Positions 47,748 through 56,913 of a stretch of DNA of 64,000 nt are shown piece by piece. A program made the position numbers and the translations under genes. Below the pieces are notes generated by a model. The model was not told the DNA's origin. It saw only the letters and a program-made list of their open reading frames with translations, and searched no databases. Location of the stretch: positions 1,152,207 through 1,216,206 of the forward strand of contig KB904821.1 in NCBI GenBank assembly GCA_000380225.1, in the 5' to 3' direction. The first letter of the stretch is position 1, and the number at the start of each line of letters is the position of its first letter. The stretch is from a filamentous cyanobacterium ESFC-1 (GTDB lineage: Bacteria > Cyanobacteriota > Cyanobacteriia > Cyanobacteriales > Spirulinaceae).

Positions 47748-49676
47748 ATGACCCTCCTCGCCTTGCGATCGGTAAAAAAAGACTTTGGCATTAAAGAAAT
47801 CCTCAAAGATGCCACCTTCAGCATCGAAGAAGGGGATAAAGTCGGTTTGATTGGGGTCAATGGTTCGGGGAAATCAACCCTCCTCAAAGCCATTGCGGGC
47901 CTCGAAACCATTGACAGTGGCGAACTCTGGAAAAATTCTGGGGCAAAAATCGTTTATCTGCCGCAACAGCCCGACGTAGAAGAAGACCACACGGTTTTAG
48001 AACAGGTCTTTGCTGATAGTGGCGAAAATATGCGTCTAGTGCGCGAATACGAAGAAATTTCGGCAAAACTAGCCCATAATCCCGAACAAACCGATCGACT
48101 CTTGGGTAAACTGTCTGCCGTATCCCAACGCATCGAGGCCGCAGGCGCTTGGGAAACTGAAACCAACGCCAAAATTATCCTGTCTCAATTGGGGATTGAA
48201 GACTTTGAGGCCCGAGTGGGGGATTTATCTGGAGGATACCGCAAACGAGTCGCGATCGCGGCGGCCCTTTTAGCCGAACCCGATGTTCTGCTGATGGACG
48301 AACCCACCAACCACCTCGATGCCCTTTCCGTCGAATGGCTGCAAAGCTACCTCAACCGCTACGGGGGCGCACTTTTCCTGATTACCCACGACCGCTACTT
48401 TCTTGACCGCGTAACCAATCGTATCGTCGAAATTGACCGAGGCGACCTCTACACCTATTCCGGCAACTACGCTTATTATCTCGAAAAGAAGGCGATCGCC
48501 GAAGAAGCCGCCCAAAGCAGCCAACGCAAACATCAAAACGTATTGCGTCGGGAACTCGAATGGCTCAAACGAGGCCCTAAAGCCCGCAGCACCAAGCAAA
48601 AAGCCCGCATCGACCGCGTACATGAGATGCAGGATACCGAGTTCAAACAAGCCCAAGGCAAAGTCGAAATCGCCACAGCCGGCCGTCGCATTGGTAAAAA
48701 AGTTATTGAACTTCATCATATCTGCAAAGCCTATGGCGATCGCGTCATTCTGCAAGACTTTTCCTACAACTTTAACCGGGAAGACCGCATCGGCATTATC
48801 GGCCCCAACGGCATTGGTAAATCAACCCTGATGGACATCATTACCGGCCGCCTCGAACCGGACTCTGGCCACGTTGAAATCGGCTCTACGATTCACTTTG
48901 GCTACTTCGACCAACATTCCGATGATGTCAACCTCAACCCCAACCAGCGCGTCATTGACTACCTCAAAGACATCGCCGAATTGGTCAAAACCGCCGATGG
49001 TAGCATCATCACCGCCTCCCAGATGTTAGAGCGCTTTCTCTTTCCTCCCAATCAACAATATGCCCCCATTCACAAACTCTCTGGAGGGGAAAAACGCCGC
49101 TTATTCCTGCTGCGCGTCCTCATGCAAGCCCCTAATGTCCTCATCCTCGACGAACCCACCAACGACTTAGACGTACAAACCCTGGCAATTCTCGAAGACT
49201 ACCTCGAAGACTTTAACGGTTGCGTGATTGTGGTGTCTCACGACCGCTACTTTCTCGACCGTACCACAGAAATGACCTTTGCCTTTGAAGGACAAGGGAT
49301 TTTACGACAATATCCCGGCAATTATTCCGTTTATCTCGACTACAAAAAAGCTGCCGAACAAGCCGCCGCCGAACAACAGCAACAAACCCAAACTAAGGTT
49401 AGCAAATCTCAGACTAAAACCCCGCAAAAGACCACTCAAAAAGATAACAAACCCCGTAAACTCTCTTTCAAAGAAAAGCGAGAATACACCGAACTCGAAG
49501 CTAAAATCCCTCACCTGGAAAGCGAAAAAGAGGCGATCGAAAATACGCTTTACACCAATCCTCCCGAAGATTATACCGAGTTACAAACCCTCACCGAAAA
49601 ACTGGCTCAAATTACTAAAACCATTGACACGGCGACCGAGCGTTGGCTAGAGTTAGCCGAACGAGTGGAGGAGTAA
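47748..49676 (+). CDS. ABC-F family ATPase (Uup-like)
   Basis: A 642-residue soluble twin-ATPase of the ABC-F group, which act on ribosomes or nucleic acids and are not transporters. First cassette: Walker A GVNGSGKST, signature LSGGYRKRVAIAAALL, Walker B LLMDEPTNHLD. Between cassettes lies the linker with KKAIAEEAAQSSQRKH and RGPKARSTKQKAR. Second cassette: GPNGIGKST, LSGGEKRRLFLLRVL, LILDEPTNDLD. The C-terminal coiled coil (about 575-642) is typical of Uup, which binds DNA and helps ribosomes. All catalytic residues are present. A MITE-like element follows 14 bases after the stop. Confidence 0.93.
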   Translation: MTLLALRSVKKDFGIKEILKDATFSIEEGDKVGLIGVNGSGKSTLLKAIAGLETIDSGELWKNSGAKIVYLPQQPDVEEDHTVLEQVFADSGENMRLVREYEEISAKLAHNPEQTDRLLGKLSAVSQRIEAAGAWETETNAKIILSQLGIEDFEARVGDLSGGYRKRVAIAAALLAEPDVLLMDEPTNHLDALSVEWLQSYLNRYGGALFLITHDRYFLDRVTNRIVEIDRGDLYTYSGNYAYYLEKKAIAEEAAQSSQRKHQNVLRRELEWLKRGPKARSTKQKARIDRVHEMQDTEFKQAQGKVEIATAGRRIGKKVIELHHICKAYGDRVILQDFSYNFNREDRIGIIGPNGIGKSTLMDIITGRLEPDSGHVEIGSTIHFGYFDQHSDDVNLNPNQRVIDYLKDIAELVKTADGSIITASQMLERFLFPPNQQYAPIHKLSGGEKRRLFLLRVLMQAPNVLILDEPTNDLDVQTLAILEDYLEDFNGCVIVVSHDRYFLDRTTEMTFAFEGQGILRQYPGNYSVYLDYKKAAEQAAAEQQQQTQTKVSKSQTKTPQKTTQKDNKPRKLSFKEKREYTELEAKIPHLESEKEAIENTLYTNPPEDYTELQTLTEKLAQITKTIDTATERWLELAERVEE

Positions 49677-49690
49677 AACTGTTTTTTGTC

Positions 49691-49817
49691 ATATCAAATC
49701 CGAAAAAAACAACCACTGTTTGAGAACCCCGTTTTCTTACTTGCTTACACAGTCAAATTGAATTTTTAAGCTAAAAACCGGGGTTCTTAATCCCTATTAA
49801 TTAAACGGATTTGATAT
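49691..49817. mobile_element. MITE-like palindromic element, copy 2
   Basis: A 127-base element with perfect terminal inverted repeats ATATCAAATCCG and CGGATTTGATAT. It matches copy 1 (20544-20668) over most of its length, including CCGGGGTTCTTAATCCCTA and ATTAAACGG near one end. Its edge supplies part of the stop codon of the gene at 49817-50338. Confidence 0.85.
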
Positions 49818-50338
49818 CAAGTATTCTGCTCGACCAATTGGTGTAAATAAGCAATAATTTCTTCTTTACTTATTAAATCTTGAGACTGTACACAATAAGA
49901 AGGATAGAGAAATCGATTTTTATTTGTCACTTTGCTTTTTCTTGTGTCTAAATTCAAACCATGTTTCTGGGGGAAAATAAGCCACTTTGTACTCAGTCGC
50001 TGTTGCGGTACAATTGTCCCCCAAGCGAATGAGGTGGGGAGACAATACCAAATAATAACGGCTGGAGGATTAAGCCATTGTTTACTTTCTACTTCTCCAC
50101 ACATCCAGCCTCTACAATGATATTGTTTAACCTGTTCGAGGGTTGTTAAATCGCAATTGACACTTTTGACTGATATCCAAAAAAGTCGCTGTCTAAATTG
50201 GCTATAAATGGGAATATCTTCATCTGTATTAAATTGTGTAATCATGGGTAGCCTGACATTAAATCCTCTTTTGGCCAACCCTTTACGAACAATCTCTACT
50301 GCGATTTCTCCTTCTTGGAAAAACTGATTCCAGGTCAT
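49817..50338 (-). CDS. Unknown protein, possible PD-(D/E)XK nuclease fold
   Basis: A 173-residue protein I cannot name. The N-terminus (GEIAVEIVRKGLAKRGFNV, then DEDIPIYS and FWISVKSVN) has the layout of a PD-(D/E)XK-type core: helix with glutamate, acidic residue, and a strand ending in lysine. The exact E/Q-x-K is replaced by S-V-K. Later regions are tryptophan- and cysteine-rich without a match. The TGA stop overlaps the end of the MITE-like element, so the natural C-terminus may have been altered. It is the last gene of a unit with the 335-residue protein (5-base gap) and a Uma2 gene. Confidence 0.55.
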   Translation of the reverse strand: MTWNQFFQEGEIAVEIVRKGLAKRGFNVRLPMITQFNTDEDIPIYSQFRQRLFWISVKSVNCDLTTLEQVKQYHCRGWMCGEVESKQWLNPPAVIIWYCLPTSFAWGTIVPQQRLSTKWLIFPQKHGLNLDTRKSKVTNKNRFLYPSYCVQSQDLISKEEIIAYLHQLVEQNT

Positions 50339-50342
50339 CTAT

Positions 50343-51350
50343 TCAAAAAGTCCCTTCAATTTTTCGAGAAGTTTCATTTAACCCTAAAATATCGGGATAA
50401 TCTGCAATAATTTTCCGAGAAACGTTGTTACAATAGCTGGCAATTTGAGGATATTGATTACCCAACCATGCTAAAGGCGTGATACAAGTATCTTCTGGGA
50501 TGTAAGCTTGTTTTTCTAAAAGCATTATGGTTTCTTTCATTGCGGCATTGATTTCACCCACTAAGTTCGGAAATTGAGTTTTAGCATCTTCTAAAATTAA
50601 CCAGTAATCGTTGTAAATATCGCGATGACTACTGATTTGATTATTTTCAGCATTTTCCTCGATTGATTTTAACAGGGTTTGAGGTTTTAACTTAACTGCT
50701 TCTTCAACGGCAACTAAAAAACTTTCAACAGCTTTTTTATAATTATCAAAAAGATTGGGATTATTTCTCCATGTTCCTATCCAAGTTAACTTAATATTTA
50801 ACTTAGCTTCTTGCCAAGCGCGTTTTAATTCTTGGGTAACATTTTCTTTGGAAATAAAAACTGATTTATTTCTGATGTTTTGAGCTAATTTTGAAAAATA
50901 TTCTTGATTCTCACTATCTAAATGATGCCAATATTGACGGATAAATTCCGCTAATTTTTGATAACCTTGAGTTTCTTGGGAGATTTTTTCCCAATCATTT
51001 TCTATTTCTAGCGAACTATTGAGAAAATCTAATCCAGAAAACAATAAATAATATTCATCTAAAAAGTCTATAACACGGTCTAATTCTTTTTGAAATTCTA
51101 GGCTGTAGTCATTAATATATTTATTTTGAAACTCAATAACTAAGTTTTTCGCTAAAGATAAACTGTTAACTAAACCGTTGATGTCTTGGGATAAGCCACG
51201 ATTAATATATTGTCTCAAACTCTCAAAAAGTTGAATCGCTAAACTATTTAAGGCTTCAGAATGGGAAACGGCATACAGATTTTCATATCTCAACCGAATT
51301 TCATCAAGTTTATTTTGTATTATTTGGGGATTATCAATAATTGTAGTCAT
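50343..51350 (-). CDS. Unknown helical protein
   Basis: A 335-residue, mostly helical protein with no recognised domain, signal or membrane segment. Codon use is markedly AT-rich (many AAT, AAA, TTT) compared with neighbouring housekeeping genes, which suggests a separate origin. It lies four bases upstream of the 173-residue gene and three bases after the Uma2 gene, so the three are likely one transcript. Features that stand out are long heptad-like stretches such as LSLAKNLVIEFQNKYIND and a conserved-looking end ITPLAWLGNQYPQIASYC. Confidence 0.6.
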   Translation of the reverse strand: MTTIIDNPQIIQNKLDEIRLRYENLYAVSHSEALNSLAIQLFESLRQYINRGLSQDINGLVNSLSLAKNLVIEFQNKYINDYSLEFQKELDRVIDFLDEYYLLFSGLDFLNSSLEIENDWEKISQETQGYQKLAEFIRQYWHHLDSENQEYFSKLAQNIRNKSVFISKENVTQELKRAWQEAKLNIKLTWIGTWRNNPNLFDNYKKAVESFLVAVEEAVKLKPQTLLKSIEENAENNQISSHRDIYNDYWLILEDAKTQFPNLVGEINAAMKETIMLLEKQAYIPEDTCITPLAWLGNQYPQIASYCNNVSRKIIADYPDILGLNETSRKIEGTF

Positions 51351-51353
51351 GTT

Positions 51354-51998
51354 CTATTTTTGAAATTGAGTTAATAACCAAGCACTAACTTTGCCATGAT
51401 TGGTTTGACGAGTGCGTTGTAATGCGGTTTCGAGTAAAGCTATTTCTAAGCCCGGCAAAACCTGAGATTGTCTGATTCTCCGACTTCCCTGATTCGCAAT
51501 TAAAAACGCCAAAATCTCAACTTTTTTGACATCAACAATCCAGTATTCATTCACTCCCATCTCCTCGTATAACAAGCGTTTATTGCCTGTATCATCGGCT
51601 AAGGAAGTATTCGCGACTTCGATAACTAAATTAGGGGGTGGATATTGGTCGAGATCGACGATTCCGGTTCCCCAGGGAATAGTATTTGCCCTTTCTCCAA
51701 TATAAAAAGACGCATCGGGTTGAGCTTCGCGAATCCCGGCTTTGCGATAGGTACAGTTATCTTTGCCGTTCAAATCAATATTTTTAATTCCTGCAAACAA
51801 ATGAACCGCATGAGAAATAATAGAATGATCTTGTGCGTGGTCATTGCCTAATGGTGACATTTCCAGCCTCATCTGGTGGTTGTAGAAATAGCTTTTACCT
51901 TTTTCGCTGGGAAAATCTGCGATCGCGTTCAGATAATCATCCCAGGTTGCTGTTATCCAGGTATCAATTGGGATTTGAGGGCTGGAAATTTGACTCAT
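51354..51998 (-). CDS. Uma2 family endonuclease (DUF820)
   Basis: A 214-residue member of the Uma2 family with a PD-(D/E)XK-like core. Motifs are GKSYFYNHQMRLEMSP in place of the usual G-(L/M)-(I/V) strand, REAQPDASFYIG (acidic core residue), LVIEVANTSLADD with the E-x-x position, and GVNEYWIVD. It is first in a tight three-gene unit whose other members are of unknown function. Uma2 proteins are numerous in cyanobacteria and their biological role is unsettled. Confidence 0.85.
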   Translation of the reverse strand: MSQISSPQIPIDTWITATWDDYLNAIADFPSEKGKSYFYNHQMRLEMSPLGNDHAQDHSIISHAVHLFAGIKNIDLNGKDNCTYRKAGIREAQPDASFYIGERANTIPWGTGIVDLDQYPPPNLVIEVANTSLADDTGNKRLLYEEMGVNEYWIVDVKKVEILAFLIANQGSRRIRQSQVLPGLEIALLETALQRTRQTNHGKVSAWLLTQFQK

Positions 51999-52023
51999 TA
52001 TTAAAATATGCGCGAGAAATCTT

Positions 52024-52596
52024 CTAACTCGAAGTTATCCCAATTTCTGGTGTTTGCCACAAAAGATGTGCGAGAATTTTAGCGACATTAAACGCATCGT
52101 CATCGCCGCGATGGTGTGTGCCTTCGAGGGGAATCTTGAGGAGTTCGAGGGCTTTAGCCATTCCGACTTCGTGATTTAAACCCAAAACGATCGCGACAAG
52201 GGATTTTACATTCAGATGGCGATCGCTAAAGGGATATTTAACGTTAAAAGCTTTACATTGCTTAACAAACTTGTGGCGGTCGTATTCGCCGTAACTGGCC
52301 CACATCCGCTTTTGCGATTGATGTTGGCCGCGCAGAAAACCGCAAGCCTGACGAAAAGATAGCCCCTCGTCTACTTGGGCTTGGGTCAGCGTGGTTAACT
52401 CTGTACAAAAGGCGCTCACTTGCGATCGCGTCGGTTGGACTAAAATACTTTCTTTAGCTAACGGCTGACGAAGCTTAAGATCGAGGGGACACAGGCCAAT
52501 TTCAATAATTTCGCGTTCTTGACCGAGAGGGGGATGACCGCGCCAGCAAGTGGCTTCGATATCAACAACTAAAATGCGATCGAGTAAAATGGACAT
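52024..52596 (-). CDS. DEDDh 3'-5' exonuclease (ERI-1/KapD-like)
   Basis: A 190-residue exonuclease of the DEDDh group. Motif I is ILVVDIEATCW (D, E), motif II is in the ASYGEYDRHKF region and motif III is HHRGDDDAFNVAKIL with catalytic H and D. The spacing resembles ERI-1 and KapD proteins that trim RNA ends. Start at ATG 52596. It precedes a Uma2 gene on the same strand with a 25-base gap and could be co-transcribed with it. Confidence 0.88.
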   Translation of the reverse strand: MSILLDRILVVDIEATCWRGHPPLGQEREIIEIGLCPLDLKLRQPLAKESILVQPTRSQVSAFCTELTTLTQAQVDEGLSFRQACGFLRGQHQSQKRMWASYGEYDRHKFVKQCKAFNVKYPFSDRHLNVKSLVAIVLGLNHEVGMAKALELLKIPLEGTHHRGDDDAFNVAKILAHLLWQTPEIGITSS

Positions 52597-52615
52597 CCCT
52601 CCTCTGAGTCTATAA

Positions 52616-52978
52616 TTAACCGAGTTCCTCGCAATCGGAAGTCGGTTCGGTGAGTAAAGTTTCTAAACGGTCTTTCGACCACTGTTCGGTAGGATAAGCG
52701 ACGGCTTCAATGGAAGACAGCCGAATTAACCAAGTCGTGCGTTTATACAGAGTATCTTCAAAGTCATCATCCTCAGTTACAGACAAAGCCAGAATTTCGA
52801 TGAACTCTGAATCTATATGCAGAGGGATACCCGCATAACTGTCATTATTGGTTTCAATCCAGACTTTACTTCCTTGTTGTAAAGCGTCTTCTAAACGGCT
52901 ATACAGCAGGTTAGCCGAGAGATGAACTCGTCGAGGCCGGGAGAATAACCGTCGGAAGAAATTGAGAAGGTTCTGCAT
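52616..52978 (-). CDS. Conserved hypothetical protein, possible Sm-like fold
   Basis: A 120-residue protein from ATG 52978 (MQNLLNFFRRLFSRPRRV); the frame is open to 53008 but the shorter start has a typical basic, amphipathic N-terminus. The central part (SKVWIETNNDSYAGIPLHID, FIEILALSVTEDDD, RTTWLIRLSSIEAVAYP) suggests a small beta barrel similar to Sm-like RNA-binding proteins, but the match is by pattern only. It lies 19 bases upstream of the exonuclease gene, which may hint at RNA work. Confidence 0.6.
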   Translation of the reverse strand: MQNLLNFFRRLFSRPRRVHLSANLLYSRLEDALQQGSKVWIETNNDSYAGIPLHIDSEFIEILALSVTEDDDFEDTLYKRTTWLIRLSSIEAVAYPTEQWSKDRLETLLTEPTSDCEELG

Positions 52979-53192
52979 TCTATCGCCATCCTTAGAAAGA
53001 AAGGGCATTGGACAATGGGGTGTCTTTAGTTAACCATGTTCCTATTTCAAGTTCGGTACTGGCAAGTCGCTTTTTTAAAGTTTTGATAAAGTTCTCTAGC
53101 GAATCTACCAAAGTACCCAGTCAATCAGCCAATTCAGCTTCAGCTATAACCCTGAAAACTCAACTGCTTTTGACCTCAAGATGTGTTAGCCA

Positions 53193-53867
53193 TCAATCCT
53201 GCCGCCGCAGATAAACGCAGTGGCGGATTCCTTGGCTTTGGGGTAGAGTCAATTGGACAACTGACTCCGTAACACCGCCATATTGTAACGCAGTCTGGGT
53301 GACGGCTGCGGCTTCATCATCACTCCAGCGACCGCGATAAAGTACCGCGATACCACCGGGTTTGAGAAGCGGTAATGTATAAGCTGCACAGGTTTGAGCT
53401 TTTCCGACGGCACGAATCAACGCCAGATCGAATTGTGCGGGTTGGGGTTTCAAAGCCTCAGCCCGAGCAGTTAGGGTTGTAACATTAGTTAGTCCCAATT
53501 CAGCAATTAGGGTGTCGAGAAAGGCGATTTTCTTGTGGGTGGAGTCAAGGAGAGTGACGCGATCGCGGGGTCGGGCGATCGCGACGGGTAAGCCCGGAAA
53601 TCCTGCCCCCGTCCCAATATCAATCACCGTTTTAGAATCATCTTGCGTTAACCAAGGGGCAATTCCGGCCAAAGAATCCCACAAATGTTTTTCCCAAAAG
53701 GCTTCAGGATCGGTAATGCGAGTTAAATTTAACTGCTGATTACCCCGCAAAATGCCTTCATAGAGTTGCTCAAATAACGCTTGTTGCCTTGAATTCGGCT
53801 GCCATTGCAGGGTTTCTTGCCATAACGCCTCCAAAGACGGTAAAGCCGTTTGTGGTGAGGTGTGCAT
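53193..53867 (-). CDS. rsmG: 16S rRNA (guanine527-N7)-methyltransferase RsmG
   Basis: RsmG methylates G527 of 16S rRNA using SAM. The 224-residue length is typical. SAM-binding motif I is VIDIGTGAGFPGLPVAI; further family features are QQLNLTRITDPEAFWEKHLWDSL near the N-terminus and LIRAVGKAQTCAAYTLPLLKPGG. It starts eight bases after the stop of the ABC ATPase gene on the same strand, so the two may be transcribed together. Confidence 0.94.
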   Translation of the reverse strand: MHTSPQTALPSLEALWQETLQWQPNSRQQALFEQLYEGILRGNQQLNLTRITDPEAFWEKHLWDSLAGIAPWLTQDDSKTVIDIGTGAGFPGLPVAIARPRDRVTLLDSTHKKIAFLDTLIAELGLTNVTTLTARAEALKPQPAQFDLALIRAVGKAQTCAAYTLPLLKPGGIAVLYRGRWSDDEAAAVTQTALQYGGVTESVVQLTLPQSQGIRHCVYLRRQD

Positions 53868-53874
53868 GAAATCT

Positions 53875-54549
53875 TTATGCCAAAATCTGATTATAAGCCG
53901 AAGGTGCGGCTAATTCTTGCGGATCGACGGCTTCGAGGCAACCCTCTTGAATGCGCCAACAGCGATCGGCAATTTGTACTAATTCCCCGGCATCGTGAGT
54001 GACGACTAGCAGCGTCCAATGGTTTTTGAGTTTTTCGAGGAGTTTGACCAACTGACGACGCATCGACCAATCTAACCCGGCGGTGGGTTCGTCTAACATC
54101 AGTAAATTGGGCTGACGAATCAGTTGTACGGCTAAAGCAAGTCGGCGTTGTTGTCCCCCGCTTAAATAATGGGGCGGCGTACTCAGGGATAAATGGTCTA
54201 AACCCACTTCTGCCAAGGCCTCTTTGACTTGTTCGCTGGTAAGTTCGGGATGGCCGAGGCGCAATTCTTCGAGAATGGTATTGCCACAAAAATGTCGTTC
54301 GGGAAACTGAAACACTAACCCCCCCAACATTTGTAAATCGAGGGCAGCGAGTTCTTGTTCTCCCCAATAAGCACAGCCTTTGGTGGGTTCAGCCAAGCCC
54401 GAAAGGATTTCGAGGAGGGTTGATTTTCCCGAACCACTGGGGCCAACAACTAGCCCTAACTCTTGGGGTGGGAGTTGAAGGTTGAGACCCTTGAGAATAG
54501 GGTTTGGGGTAGCGGGGGGATGATAAACCAGGTTTTTCAGATAAAGCAT
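53875..54549 (-). CDS. ABC transporter ATP-binding protein (EcfA/CbiO-like)
   Basis: A 224-residue ATPase with Walker A GPSGSGKST, Q-loop GLVFQFPERHF, signature LSGGQQRRLALAVQL, Walker B LLMDEPTAGLD and switch THD. FQFPERHF is typical of energy-coupling-factor ATPases and of a group of cyanobacterial and plastid relatives. No permease is adjacent, so its transport partner is unknown. ATG 54549 (MLYLKNLVYHPP) is taken as start; an upstream frame exists to 54576. Confidence 0.88.
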   Translation of the reverse strand: MLYLKNLVYHPPATPNPILKGLNLQLPPQELGLVVGPSGSGKSTLLEILSGLAEPTKGCAYWGEQELAALDLQMLGGLVFQFPERHFCGNTILEELRLGHPELTSEQVKEALAEVGLDHLSLSTPPHYLSGGQQRRLALAVQLIRQPNLLMLDEPTAGLDWSMRRQLVKLLEKLKNHWTLLVVTHDAGELVQIADRCWRIQEGCLEAVDPQELAAPSAYNQILA

Positions 54550-54614
54550 TAAGGGACGATACGCGATCGCTGTCACTTTTTCTTGACCTTAACATTTTTT
54601 TCAAGTTGTGGCCG

Positions 54615-55430
54615 CTAACCCCCCTTCTCGTCATTCGGTGCGGCGACGGACACGATTCCCGACCATTGCACCTTTTTTTCTTGGGTACGACGATAGGAAA
54701 AGAAGTGCGCTTCGTCTTGATAAGTACACAGAGGACAGACTTTGATTTGTTGGCTACGAATGCCCATTTTTTCCAGTTGCAGGGCGATCGCGCGGCGCAC
54801 ATCCAAGCGAATTTTACCCGGCGCGGCATCTTCGATTAAAGGGGAATTGGGCAGCATTTGCAGAATATTCAGCATATTTTCCCCTTGGGTTGGGGGTGTA
54901 CCGGGGAATAAACTCTGGACCACTTCCACGGCGACATCTTTGCCCACTTGATACACTTTACCCGCGATCGCCGGGCCTAAGGCAATGACTAAATCGTCTA
55001 AAATACTGCCTTGACTCCGCAACCGTTCGATGGCTTTGGGGACAATTCCTTGGGCTGTACCCCGCCACCCAGAATGAATCGCTGCAACTTGTCCCGTGGC
55101 GCGATCGCCAATCAAAACCGGGGTACAATCAGCACTCGCCACCCAAGCCGATTGTAAGGCGCGATCGCTCATTACCCCGTCTGCGGGCGGTAAATCCCCG
55201 GCGGTACTCAGGGTCATGGATTCTAAGGTCATTTCGGTGGGCGTTAGCACCCGATTACCATGAACTTGTTTGACACGATAAGCCGGGGCTTCGGGCTGTA
55301 AAATGCTGACTAATTCATCCGGTTTACGGGGCCAAGCCGACTTGCTGAAAAAACCGTGAGGCCAACCTTGCAACAAATCGCAAGTTAAATAAGAAGTCCC
55401 CTCAACGGATTGCCATTGCCAACCATTCAT
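54615..55430 (-). CDS. pgeF: Polyphenol oxidase-like peptidoglycan editing factor PgeF
   Basis: A 271-residue member of the YfiH/laccase-domain family. Conserved features are VKQVHGNRV, the ASADCTPVLIGD segment with a catalytic-type cysteine, and AAIHSGWRGTAQGI with the histidine, followed by LGPAIAGKVYQVG. In E. coli the protein removes wrong residues from cell wall precursors; purine nucleoside activity has also been reported for relatives. It is cytoplasmic by lack of a signal peptide. Confidence 0.92.
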   Translation of the reverse strand: MNGWQWQSVEGTSYLTCDLLQGWPHGFFSKSAWPRKPDELVSILQPEAPAYRVKQVHGNRVLTPTEMTLESMTLSTAGDLPPADGVMSDRALQSAWVASADCTPVLIGDRATGQVAAIHSGWRGTAQGIVPKAIERLRSQGSILDDLVIALGPAIAGKVYQVGKDVAVEVVQSLFPGTPPTQGENMLNILQMLPNSPLIEDAAPGKIRLDVRRAIALQLEKMGIRSQQIKVCPLCTYQDEAHFFSYRRTQEKKVQWSGIVSVAAPNDEKGG

Positions 55431-55454
55431 GAGTTTTTAAAGCGTAAATAACAT

Positions 55455-56234
55455 CTAAGCTAAACGGGTCAACTGCACCCGGTAACGTTGCTTTTTAGTC
55501 GTTGCTACTTCCCCAACTTCCAAGCGTCCTTTGCCACGGACTGAAATTAAATCTCCCGGTTGTACAGTTGTACTGGCTTGTTTGGCGGCTTTCCAGTTAA
55601 TTCGCACATCCCCGGCATTAATCAAATCCGCCATTTTGCTGCGAGACACCCGAAACCCCGCCGACGCGATCGCATCGAGGCGCATCGAAGCTTCTACCGT
55701 CGTCATTTCCTTACGTTTCGGCGGACGCACTTTTAAATCGCTCATTTCAAGATTCCGCACTCGCACGGGAACTGAGCGAACCTGGTTTAAAGAAGTTTCG
55801 AGAAATTCTACTAATTCGGGAACGACTACCGCTTGTGCGCCTCGTTCTCCCAACACAATGATATCGCCAATCTTCTCGCGCACCACCCCCGTTCCTAAAA
55901 TTGCCCCCAGGAAGTCTCGGTGGGAAGCCGGGTCAAAGAGGAAATTTCCGGCAATATCAATGGCCGCGAGTTCTACTTGGCTCTGGTCTAAGGGTAACTC
56001 CGATCGCGCGATCGCCACTCGTTGCCGTTCCGCTTGCGGATAGCCCCCCCAAGGCAACAAACTAACATCAGCCAGGGGAGCAAACTTATCTTGGGCTTCA
56101 ATCCAATCTGGGGGAGATAAAAAGTCTGTTACTGTAATTTCCCAAGTCGCGATCGCGCTTTCGGCCTTGTCAATAATCCGGGCGATCGCGTCTCGATTTT
56201 CCACACCTTTTAATAAATCTTCTCTGGGCAACAT
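55455..56234 (-). CDS. Photosystem II S4-domain RNA-binding protein (YlmH-like)
   Basis: A 259-residue protein with the YlmH-like N-terminal region (FAPLADVSLLPWGGYPQAERQRVAIA, GDIIVLGERGAQAVVVPEL) and a C-terminal S4 RNA-binding domain (RLDAIASAGFRVSRSKMADLINAGDVRIN). Cyanobacterial and plant members are known as photosystem II S4-domain proteins. It probably binds RNA or ribosomes. It begins 24 bases after a heptamer repeat region and 25 bases upstream of pgeF. Confidence 0.9.
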   Translation of the reverse strand: MLPREDLLKGVENRDAIARIIDKAESAIATWEITVTDFLSPPDWIEAQDKFAPLADVSLLPWGGYPQAERQRVAIARSELPLDQSQVELAAIDIAGNFLFDPASHRDFLGAILGTGVVREKIGDIIVLGERGAQAVVVPELVEFLETSLNQVRSVPVRVRNLEMSDLKVRPPKRKEMTTVEASMRLDAIASAGFRVSRSKMADLINAGDVRINWKAAKQASTTVQPGDLISVRGKGRLEVGEVATTKKQRYRVQLTRLA

Positions 56235-56279
56235 AAATATTTGTCCTTTGTTTTTTGTCCTTTGTCATTTGTTTTTCGG

Positions 56280-56396
56280 TCGGCCATGAAACCCAACCAA
56301 TGACCAATGACCAATGACCAACGACTAATGACTAATGACCAATGACCAATGACTAATGACCAATGACCAATGACCAATGACCAATGACCAACGACT
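56280..56396. repeat. Heptamer repeat (CCAATGA/CTAATGA)
   Basis: Roughly 14 units of CCAATGA with CTAATGA and ACGACTA variants end directly at the stop codon of the 56395-56913 gene. Confidence 0.92.
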
Positions 56397-56913
56397 AAAA
56401 CTGACTCAACGAATAACTGGCCAAATTCTCCGGTTTTAAGCCTTGTAAAACCTTTTCTGCTTGTTGCTTCCAACCCGCCGAAGTTCCCTTAAAAACCACT
56501 AAAAACTTACCGTCCTTGAGCGCCTCTTGATACGGTAAATTCGTCGGCCCATCCCCATCCGGCGACAAAATCAAACCGCCCCCAATAAACGTACTCCCCA
56601 TCGCGCCCCCAACAGCACCCAGTAAACCCCCCAAAAGATGATTCACCACATCTCCCGCCGAAGGTAGCAAATAATAGCCCGTTTGGATATTAAACAAAAA
56701 GCCCCCCACAAAACCAAACGGCACCAACCACACCGCCATGCGAACAGCGCGTTTGCGGGCTGTAACCGTCGGATTCGCCAAGCCCACCTCCTCCGCGCTG
56801 AGAAAACCGCGACCCACAATCGCAATTTGGTCTTGCGGTAAACCCGCCTTTTCCAATTGGGTATAAGCGGACTCTGCTTGTATACGGTCTGGCAAAATTG
56901 CAACTAAATAGTT
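56395..56913 (-). CDS. Glycine-zipper membrane protein, possibly stress-related
   Basis: A 172-residue protein from ATG 56913 (MNYLVAILPDRIQAESAYTQL), which resembles the N-terminal module of GsiB/17M-like and DUF1269-type stress proteins that begin with an ACT-like fold. Residues about 60-120 are glycine-rich and hydrophobic (LVPFGFVGGFLFNI, LLGGLLGAVGGAMGSTFIGG), typical of a glycine-zipper membrane insertion. The C-terminal KFLVVFKGTSAGWKQQAEKVL mirrors the first domain. A longer frame to 56973 exists. Function not known. Confidence 0.7.
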   Translation of the reverse strand, partial: NYLVAILPDRIQAESAYTQLEKAGLPQDQIAIVGRGFLSAEEVGLANPTVTARKRAVRMAVWLVPFGFVGGFLFNIQTGYYLLPSAGDVVNHLLGGLLGAVGGAMGSTFIGGGLILSPDGDGPTNLPYQEALKDGKFLVVFKGTSAGWKQQAEKVLQGLKPENLASYSLSQF

